From: Gorsachius magnificus
Taxonomy: Eukaryota > Chordata > Aves > Pelecaniformes > Ardeidae
Assembly: GCA_034008185.1 (NCBI GenBank)
Contig: CM067109.1
Coordinates: 35,930,885-35,994,884, forward strand
Reading direction: 5' to 3'
Length of the DNA stretch: 64,000 nucleotides
Under the pieces are notes generated by a model, which saw only the letters and a list, made by a program, of their open reading frames with translations, searched no databases and was not told the DNA's origin. Below, one piece after another: positions 56,801-64,000 of this stretch. Each line of letters begins with the position of its first letter. Positions within the stretch are counted from its first letter, which is position 1. A program made the position numbers and the translations under genes.

Positions 56801-58180
56801 TCAGATACGCAGCACTGCAGAAAAATCAAAGCAGTCTGGATTTTAAAATACTATAAACACTTGTTTCCCTAACTTTAATTTGAAAAGGAATTTACTCACT
56901 CTGAAAAGCAGCTTCAGGACATTAAATATATTTGTCATCTGGCATTTAAAATGTCTAAGCTTTGAAGTTTATCTACACTAAGCTCAAAGTCATATTCAGT
57001 CCAAAAAAACAGCTATTAACTGAGTGAAATATGACTCAGCGAGTTTTCACTGGAAGTATACTACTGTTCAGTTCTTGTCTGGATGTATTGTTATACTTTT
57101 TTTTTTTTGACTTACAAGAAAAAATAGATGTGACCATTACTTTGATCAGTTAAGATATAAGTTAAGTTTACATCTTCCCGCCAGTCCTCTAGACAGTACT
57201 GCAATTCATGACAAATTCTTTTAGGTACCCAAGTCTGACACTGGTTTTATCAGGCTTGATAGAAGGAGTGAAGGGGATTGTTCAAGAATGCCAGATCCTG
57301 TTTTCAGAGAGAGTATCCTGGTTATTTCTAGAACATGAAATCAGAAAACACATGCTAACACAGTAAATTAACTGAGATAGAGTATATTATGAAAACTTTT
57401 GTGAGACACACAGCAATTCAGTACTGAAGTTTTAGGACAGTATTTTCAGAGAAAAATCCCATCTTAAAAATCCTGTAGCTTTTTGACCTGTCCTGTGTGT
57501 CATTTCAAACTTTTTTTTAATTTAACCTTTTTTTTCCCTGGCTTTGTGATTTCTGGTCCTGTGACAGCTGCTTCATGGTAAAAATATTCTAAGCTGTCAC
57601 TGAATAAGACAGTGTTTTCTAGGGTGTAGTTCCAGACTGTGATTTTTCTTTTCTAAATGTCAGGTTAGGTGAACCATGCTAAATCCTCTGGGAGCTGGTA
57701 GGTTGGTTCCTTTGCCAATGTACACGATGCTGCTGCTCAGAGCTACGGTGCTTCTATTGAGAAACAGACTCCTACTGCATCTTCAAATGGGATTTCAGGG
57801 GAATGGCATCTCACAAACCAAGAGTGAGAACTCCAGTGTTCTCTAAAACCCTTAGGTTGTAATCCCACCAGAAGTGTCCAACTATTCTGCATAAAGCAGA
57901 AGCTCACAGTGTTTGTTCCCCATCTGGCAGTATTCATCTTCTCATTTGTGAACCATGCGTATACTGACTTACACAGTGACCTGCTTTAAAGCCTATGGTA
58001 CTTTAAAGCACCGGTGCATATAAATAGTGCAGTGCTTTCTATTAAAAATGTCAGGTTTTTCCTTGCAAAATGGCAGGTTCCAAGACACTGCCTGCTGTGG
58101 GCTTCTTTGCAGGTTTTTTTTACAACTTGGACTTCTTTCAAGAGTCATGATAAATGTAGTATGTTTATGGTTTACTGCAG
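53894..58180 (+). other. TRIM14 intron 5 (4.3 kb), nothing recognised
   Basis: Long AT-rich intron. I see no CR1, LTR, RNA gene or coding exon in it. It ends in TATGGTTTACTGCAG. Confidence 0.7.
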
Positions 58181-58716
58181 ATGCAAGATCACCAACCTGG
58201 GAATATGACAGCCTTCACCCAAGGCTGAAATTGTCTGATGATCGTCTTGTAGTAAGCTGCAACTGGAGGAGGATATTTTACCCTTGTGGTCCCCAGAGAT
58301 TTGATAAATTATGGCAAGTTTTAAGCAGAGATGCATTCCTCTCTGGGAGCCATTACTGGGAAGTTGACCTGCTTCATGCTGGAGCAGGATGGTGGATTGG
58401 TGCAGCCTACCCTTCCATTGGCAGGAAAGGAGACTCTGAAACCTCTCGACTGGGCTGGAACAGAGCATCTTGGTGCCTTAAGAAGTTTGATTTTGAATAC
58501 TGGGCATTTCACAAGGGGGAAAGAATCCCCATCTTGATAGAAGATGATCCTGATCGCATTGGCATTTTTCTGGATTATGAAGCAGGAATCCTTTCTTTCT
58601 ACAATGTTACTGATGGCATGGCTCATTTGCACACCTTCCGCTGCAAGTTCACAGAACCAGTTTACCCAGCCTTGAGGCTCTGGGAAGGGTCCATTGGAAT
58701 ACGCAAACTAACATAG
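58181..58716 (+). CDS. TRIM14: TRIM14 exon 6 (PRY-SPRY/B30.2 domain and stop)
   Basis: This 536 bp terminal exon completes a histidine codon and encodes [20 protein letters not shown] as the PRY start. It continues with [17 protein letters not shown], the SPRY signature [37 protein letters not shown] and the [17 protein letters not shown] motif. It ends [16 protein letters not shown] and TAG at 58,714-58,716. Each block matches human TRIM14 ([53 protein letters not shown]). In mammals this domain is needed for recruitment to MAVS. It is intact here. Confidence 0.97.
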
Positions 58717-59256
58717 GAATGAAGCAAAATAAAGGCTACTATTTCATGCTCTTTCTGTGAAAGCCACTTTAGCAACGATCTACATGAATTAATCTCTGTC
58801 ATATGAAAGATGTAACTGTGATGCTAATTTGAGAAGGTACCAGTTAAGTTCAAGAAAACCAACTGTGATTTTTAATCTATATGTATTTTTTCAGTGGGGG
58901 AAGGTGATCTGGCTTTTATAAATGATGTTGATGTACCACCTAAAGTGCCATGTATAATATTTTTTGTACTTTTTTTCAACTTGCAAAATGGAAAAAGTCT
59001 GATTGAAAAAAACCTACTACAACTCAGATTTGAACCTGGATATTGCCATCTTTTTTAAAGAACTTCCTTCCCCTCATCTACCTGGAGAGGCTGCAATTGT
59101 ACATGGTAAAAGGTTTAGTTTGCTTCAACCTTCAAGCTTGTGTGTTGCATAGTGTTATAGTTGACGAGGTCAGATTTGGATAATGAATGCACTAAGTGAA
59201 TTACTTAAGTATCACCTGAGAAAAACCAAACACTGGCACTGACTTGGAAAAATCCT

Positions 59257-59550
59257 TTCGGCCTCTTCTCCCTGGTGACGGATGATAGGATGAGGGGGAA
59301 TGGTCTGAAGTTGTGCCAGGGCAGGTTTAGGCCAGACATTAGGAAAAACTTCTTCCCAGAAAGGGGTTTCAGACTCTGGAATGGGTTGCCCAGGGAGGTG
59401 GTCGAGTCCCCATCCCTGGAGGTATTTAAAAGAAGGATAGATGAGGTGCTTAGGGACATGGTTTAGTGGTGGGATGGCAGGGTTAGGTTAACAGTTGGAC
59501 TTGATGATCTTAAAGGTCTTTTCCAACCAAAATGATTCTATGATTCTGTA
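59257..59550 (+). mobile_element. CR1 LINE 3' end fragment in the TRIM14 3' UTR
   Basis: Sense-orientation CR1 tail: the frame reads [20 protein letters not shown], then [20 protein letters not shown] and [19 protein letters not shown]. It ends with the CR1 terminus ATGATTCTATGATTCTGTAA near 59,530-59,550. It is close in sequence to the copies at 3,051-6,735 and 29,880-31,322 and little degraded, so relatively young. Confidence 0.95.
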
Positions 59551-59733
59551 AGTAAAGCTGCAGTAGGAGCTTCTGTAGCCACGCTTAATAGCCATTGGCT
59601 GGTCTTACTTCTGACAAGAGACTGAACTGGGCTTCCGGGTGGCCCTGTTCTCGCACAGAGTGGAAGCACAGCAAACAAACAGCTGTGTATTACCCCCAAC
59701 AGAAGATGAAATGCATGGAGGACTCACAGCTGC

Positions 59734-59739
59734 AATAAA
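59734..59739 (+). terminator. TRIM14: likely main poly(A) signal of TRIM14
   Basis: AATAAA is followed at about 30 bases by GTGCTTAATTTATTTTTGTG, a plausible GU/U-rich downstream element. Alternatives are 58,728-58,733 and 59,898-59,903. Confidence 0.55.
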
Positions 59740-60085
59740 AACACTAGGTCAGTGGGGCACTTGTGCTTAATTTATTTTTGTGTCCTATTTGTCAAGGCTC
59801 TTTACTGCTGCTGGATAAAGGTATGCTCACATAAAACTAGGAGAGACAGCTTGCATGTTTCTGTATAGGGATAATTAATTAATTGTGTTGGGAAAAAAAT
59901 AAAAGTCCTGGAAATCTTTTGAGCTTATGTTTACAGCAGCCTCTAGGACCAGCCTTGCTGGAATGAAGAACCACTGCTACTTAAAGCAGGTTGGGTAATC
60001 TTATGGGCTTCAAATACTAAAGACCCTGGAATCATCATCAGTACTGTCAAGGCGTCACCCTAGGCTGAAATGCGAAAACAATACA

Positions 60086-61664
60086 TAGTTTTACAAGCTA
60101 GGTTTATTTTTCAAATTTGAATTAAAAAAAAAAACAACTTTTAACAATTGAGTAGTTTACTAATGTAAGGCAAGCATATTGCATCAATCAGAGCTCACAT
60201 ACAGTCAAGCATGATTCAAATAATCTCTCCTTCCCCATCTAAAGATACAAATAGTTTCCTCAGAATTGCAGAAGGGTAAACATTTTGATAGTAAACAGTT
60301 CACAAGCACAGAAACACAAGCAAATTCAAGATACTTCACCAACTCACAACTAAGAGGTAGCAAGTTCCATGTAATCATCATTAGTAAATTATTCCACGAT
60401 AGAAAAATGCAGATTAATTATACCAAAACAGTTCTGTGCTAACCAAGCTAATTGAGGGATGCCCTGTTTGCAGCTGCTGCCATATGGTCCTTCCTGGACA
60501 AAGAGAAGAGCAGCATGCTTATAGGAGTGGGATTGCATTTCTTACTTGAAAAGTGAGAAGCTGTGATGCAAAAGCAGAGCACACAAGAGGAGCACTGACC
60601 ATTATGCTGAAGCATAGTGATGTGACCTAGCTAAGCAGCCAGCCTCAGCTGTCTCAAAGCACCAGTGTCGGGGAAAAAATTCCCAACCCAGTGTATTTGC
60701 TTAGTAGAAGCAAAGGAAGGAGCCTGCTGAATCTTCACCAGCATTTGTCTTCCTACCTGAGAAGCTGCCCCCCACATACAAATAGAGGTATCCAAATACA
60801 CTGCAGAATTGATTTAATATTCCAGGCTTCACTCAGCTCACAACAGATGCTTTTGACCTTTTTTGGAAGCTTAGGGTAAGTTTATTTCCACTGGTCCATC
60901 TCAGGTATATTTCTGCCCCCCATTAATCTGTTTGGCTTGCCCTTTTGCCTTTCAGTTCACAAACAGTACAAAAAGACTCTTTCTTTTGCCCCTTAAATGG
61001 GACCTTTCTACACAGCCAGTTTGCTTCCTTTCTTGGTACTGTCTCTTGTGAACCTAGCTTTCTCAAGGACCTCATTTTCCCCAGAATGCAGATTCCTGCA
61101 ACCCACTGCTTTATCTTGAGACTTACTTTCTATCTTAAGGCTTTCATCTTGAGAAAAATCCATCAGGCTGCATGTGTAGTTTTCTGGTCAGTGTATGTAA
61201 ACTTTCACTTATCTACATGCAACTCCAACGAGCATCCTGTTATCACAGGGGTGAAGAAAACAGCAGAAAAGAGAGTAACATCAAAAGATACGGTGTTAGA
61301 ACAATTCAAAATGTAGACAAAATTATTGTGATTTAGTGCATTCTTACCATAAAAGGGAAGCTGGAAAGCAGCAGACTGTGGTCTTAGATTTGATAAAACT
61401 CCAAATCGATTTAGGTTAAGTGGAATGGAGAAAGGAGGACCATGGTATTTTCTAGACACAATGCTATATGGTTTCTAATACAGTTGATCTTCATAATTTA
61501 TACTCAGTTGCTGCAGAAACTTCCTGCTAATGAGAACCTGAAAATTCTAACCTGCTTGGATCCCCATAATTACACCCCTTTCTTCTAATCTACCATGCTG
61601 CTATACTTAAATATGTTATGCAGTGTAGTACTACATCATGAAATGTGGAATGGAGTGCTTTGGT
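60086..61664 (-). other. NANS: NANS 3' UTR (probable)
   Basis: On the minus strand the sequence after the stop codon runs to AATAAA motifs at 60,886-60,881 and 60,108-60,103. Cleavage at either would give a UTR of about 0.8 or 1.6 kb. I see no transposon within it. Confidence 0.55.
60103..60108 (-). terminator. NANS: candidate distal poly(A) signal of NANS
   Basis: The plus strand reads TTTATT, giving AATAAA on the minus strand. A second copy at 60,881-60,886 is the proximal alternative. The distal site lies about 200 bases from the most distal TRIM14 signal, on the opposite strand. Confidence 0.45.
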
Positions 61665-61874
61665 TTAGCACTTCACTTTTTTGACATGATTTTCCACTGC
61701 TTGCTCAGTGATGGTTTCATCTTCTTCAATTTTTTTGTTAACCTTCTGGCCCACCAAATCAAAGATGGCTTCTGGGGGAAATCCCTTAGGCTCTCCCACC
61801 TTCACTGTCAGCATGTCAAGTGTCAGTACTGCACCTTCAGGAATTGCCACTTTTGCCACAACAGACTTTCCCAG
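61665..61874 (-). CDS. NANS: NANS last coding exon (SAF/antifreeze-like domain and stop)
   Basis: NANS is N-acetylneuraminate-9-phosphate synthase. It condenses ManNAc-6-phosphate with phosphoenolpyruvate in the cytosol to make sialic acid. This 210 bp exon starts after CTCCTGCAG with LGKSVVAKVAIPEGAVLTLD, continues MLTVKVGEPKGFPPEAIFDL and ends ENHVKKVKC with the stop at 61,667-61,665. It corresponds to the C-terminal SAF domain (type III antifreeze-like), which closes over the active site of the partner subunit. Human has IPEGTILTMDMLTVKVGEP and PPEDIFNLVGKKV in the same places. Phase 0 joins NEK of the preceding exon. Confidence 0.96.
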   Translation of the reverse strand: MGKSVVAKVAIPEGAVLTLDMLTVKVGEPKGFPPEAIFDLVGQKVNKKIEEDETITEQAVENHVKKVKC

Positions 61875-63075
61875 CTGCAGGAGTAAAATAAAATAAAAAA
61901 AAAAAAGTCAAACACATCCCTAGGCTTAGCATACAGGCTAAAAAGTATTCTGCAGTTACTTGGGAACAGGTTGTGTGGAACTGCCCTCCCCATTACTTCT
62001 TATTCCAAATTAAGGTTGAGTTAGCATAGAAACCTTCACTGTTACTAGGCTGCTGGGAACATCTAGATCCCTTCTTAAATCAGATAATGGCTTACTGGAA
62101 ACTTTTCAGAATCGGAATCAAGGGACTCTGATTAGACTGACTAGATTCTAGCTTAATGTAAAAGCAGCTTGTATACAATCATAGAGACCTATTACTCCTG
62201 TTACCATTACCAAGTACTTTGTACTCTGCACTGGTGACGCCCCAACTCCAATACTGTGTTCAGTTTTGGGCCCCTCACTGCAAGAAATACATTGAGGTGC
62301 TCGAGCACGTCCAAAGAAAAGCAACAAAGCTGTTGAGGGGTCTGGAGCACAAGTCTTATGAGGAGCAGCTGAGGGAACTGGGATTGTGTAGGCTGGAGAA
62401 AAGGAGGCTCAGGGGAGACCTTATTCCTCTCTAACAAATGCCTGAAAGCGGGTTGTAGTGAGGTGGGTGTTGGTGTCTTTTCCCAAGTAAAGAGTAATAG
62501 GAAGAGAGGAAATGGCCTCAAGTTGTGCCAGGGGAGGTTTACATTGGATATTAGGAAATAATTCTTCACTGAAAGAGTTACCAAGCATTGGAGCAGTTTG
62601 CCTAGGGAAGTGGCTGAGTCACCATCCCTGGAGGTATTTAAAAGATGTGTAGACATAACACTTAGGGACATGGTTCAGTGGTGGACTTGGCAGTGTTAGG
62701 CTAATGGTTGGATGACATGATCCTACAGGTCTTTTCCAACCTAAATGATTCTATGATTCTACTTAACTTAGTTGACCATTGGATGATTATACATAGAACT
62801 CAATTATATTCAAAATTGCCAACATTATGCTTTAGTAAAAATTGTTACTGACTGCCAGAAATAGCAGTTTATAGAAAGTGACAGGTCTACACTAATGTTA
62901 CAGTGTGCTAAGCGTAAACACTGTGCATGCTGCTACTTAGCAGCAGATATTTTTGAGTGCAGAGGCAGAAACACTGCTGCAATAAACAATCAGCAAGCTG
63001 TTTTTCTGAATATAGAGTTACTAGCTATAGGCCTAAATGAGTTTCAGCTACACATCAATCAAAAGCAAAAGTTAC
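61875..63075 (-). other. NANS last intron with a CR1 fragment
   Basis: This 1.2 kb intron contains a CR1 3' end at about 62,214-62,765. It is in the plus orientation, so antisense to NANS. The flanking parts show nothing recognisable. Confidence 0.75.
62214..62765 (+). mobile_element. CR1 LINE 3' fragment in the NANS last intron
   Basis: The plus strand reads [20 protein letters not shown], then [19 protein letters not shown] and [18 protein letters not shown], then frameshifted tail sequence. It ends with TTCTATGATTCTACTTAACT at about 62,750-62,769. It is 5' truncated inside the end of ORF2. Confidence 0.94.
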
Positions 63076-63342
63076 CTTTTCATTGCATGCCATTTCACAG
63101 GGCAAGAGTTGCTTGACTGGAGAACCCATTGCTTTTTCCACAGTACGGATGGCTTTCACTAACTCTGCCAGTTCATTTGGCTCCAGGGATGCTTGGTGAT
63201 CGCTTCCTTTCCATGTTTTGTCGAGAGTCACATGGCGTTCCACTACTTTAGCACCCATGGCAACAGCTGCCACTGAAATGGCTATGCCAGTTTCATGCCC
63301 CGAATAGCCAATGGGTATGTCAGGAAAAGCTGACTGGTAGGC
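63076..63342 (-). CDS. NANS: NANS penultimate coding exon (end of TIM barrel with metal-site histidines)
   Basis: This 267 bp exon (89 codons, phase 0) lies between the acceptor GATTCAAG and the donor AAG|GTAACT on the minus strand. It encodes AYQSAFPDIPIGYSGHETGI, AISVAAVAMGAKVVERHVTL, DKTWKGSDHQASLEPNELAE and finally PVKQLLPCEMACNEK. The histidines of GYSGHE (codon 63,297-63,295) and ERHVTLD (63,234-63,232) correspond to the two that bind the divalent metal in bacterial NeuB. KGSDHxASLEP is also family-typical. With the last exon this gives 158 of about 359 residues; upstream exons lie beyond the window. Confidence 0.96.
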
Positions 63343-64000
63343 CTTGAATCATAACAGACTTGGTCTGAATTACCAAGGTAGAAATTTCAAAGACAAAGCA
63401 AATTTAACAGTGATAATTGCAGTAAAAAAACATGGACAATTACTGTGCCACAAAACAAGCAGCTGGTTATGCTGAGAATTTTTTTTATATTGAAAGTCAC
63501 ACTGCATTACTGACCATCATGTTTTAAGAATTTCACTACGATTATCAATACTGACAAGGAAAAGGAGGTATGTTCTATTCTACAACTTCTCTTATGCTTT
63601 TCCTTTTAATTCAATTGTACTCTTCAAGGTCTTCAACACTTACATCACTGCAAGTTACAGTAACAGAACAGTGCTCTATTTTTAATCCAAGATCCCAACA
63701 GACTGTGGTTAAACTTAACCTGTATCCAGAGCAGATTTCTTCAACCCCGTATTTAAAATCTGAAGCAATTCTTTCAGCCATACACAGAGGATAGTCACTG
63801 AATCCTAAAGGCAATTAAATGCAGCCATGTCCAGTTATACTAAAAATAACATACGTGTGCATAAAGCTAGGCAAGTGCTTGAATACTGTCCAATTTGGGA
63901 AAATTTTCTTGCATCATTATCAGGCAAATCCATGTAATACTTTCAGTGAAGGAAACTATACAAGGACCTAATCCAAGGACCTAAACTATACAAGCACCTT
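63343..64000 (-). other. NANS intron, right edge of window
   Basis: No further NANS exon is seen before the end of the window. An open minus-strand frame at 63,611-63,814 has no NANS similarity and is regarded as chance. Confidence 0.7.

Larger units (their letters stand above)
45906..59920 (+). other. TRIM14: TRIM14 gene (gene-level entry)
   Basis: TRIM14 is a TRIM-family protein without a RING. In mammals it sits on mitochondria, binds MAVS and promotes interferon and NF-kB signalling. Coding exons are seen at 45906-46115 (partial), 50082-50177, 51092-51325, 52380-52542, 53801-53893 and 58181-58716. Exons 2-6 give 373 residues plus stop, essentially the length of the matching human part (about residue 70 to 442). 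The 96 bp and 234 bp exons are the standard coiled-coil exons of the TRIM family. Phases agree throughout. The gene is convergent with NANS, as in human. Solo LTR sequence lies in intron 1 and a CR1 piece in the probable 3' UTR. Confidence 0.93.
58717..59920 (+). other. TRIM14: TRIM14 3' UTR (probable)
   Basis: Three AATAAA motifs lie downstream of the stop: 58,728-58,733 (only 12 bases after it), 59,734-59,739 and 59,898-59,903. The second has a T/GT-rich stretch about 30 bases on and is the most convincing. A CR1 3' fragment (59,257-59,550) would then be part of the UTR. The end at about 59,920 is the upper estimate. Confidence 0.6.

Noticed and set aside
63611..63814. Minus-strand 67-codon frame near the right edge as another NANS exon
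   Set aside because: It does not resemble the NANS residues expected before AYQSAFPD, and no matching splice phases were found.

Overview
This is a bird nuclear genome window. Three lines of evidence support that: vertebrate genes with GT-AG introns, many copies of the avian CR1 LINE ending in the octamer-like ATTCTATGATTCT, and solo LTRs of bird-type endogenous retroviruses. The three genes have human counterparts on chromosome 9 (RNF38 at 9p13.2; TRIM14 and NANS at 9q22.33). Human chromosome 9 corresponds largely to the avian Z chromosome, so Z linkage is likely, but that is inference.

Region 1 (1-26,060, + strand) is the 3' part of RNF38, an E3 ubiquitin ligase. Eight coding exons give 325 residues in one consistent frame, covering the proline-rich middle and the C-terminal RING-H2 finger. 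A 3.4 kb 3' UTR follows, ending at an AATAAA at 26,035. The introns hold three antisense CR1 copies. One is a 3.7 kb copy with degraded ORF1 and ORF2, and another lies about 40 bp from a 3' splice site.

Region 2 (26,061-45,780) is about 20 kb of intergenic DNA with no recognisable gene. It is built mainly of CR1 fragments in both orientations. It includes a three-level nest (a 259 bp solo LTR inside a CR1 inside an older CR1), a 974 bp segment bounded by 84 bp inverted repeats of 93% identity, a good CTCF core motif, and a second solo LTR inserted in another CR1.

Region 3 (45,790-about 59,920, + strand) is TRIM14, a RING-less TRIM protein of antiviral signalling. It starts in a CpG island. 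Five downstream coding exons (96, 234, 163, 93 and 536 bp) give 373 residues of coiled coil plus PRY-SPRY, about the length of the matching human part. The first exon is only partly readable: the end of the B-box aligns, but its zinc-binding cysteines cannot be found in frame.

Region 4 (about 60,090-64,000, - strand) is the 3' end of NANS, sialic acid synthase. Its last two coding exons encode the end of the TIM barrel, with both metal-site histidines, and the C-terminal SAF (antifreeze-like) domain. TRIM14 and NANS converge tail to tail, as in human, with candidate poly(A) sites only a few hundred bases apart. RNF38 lying next to TRIM14 is not the human arrangement.

I found no CRISPR array, tRNA, rRNA or wholly new gene system. 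The unusual items are structural: nested insertions, the inverted-repeat element, transposon sequence next to splice and poly(A) sites, and the unreadable B-box exon.
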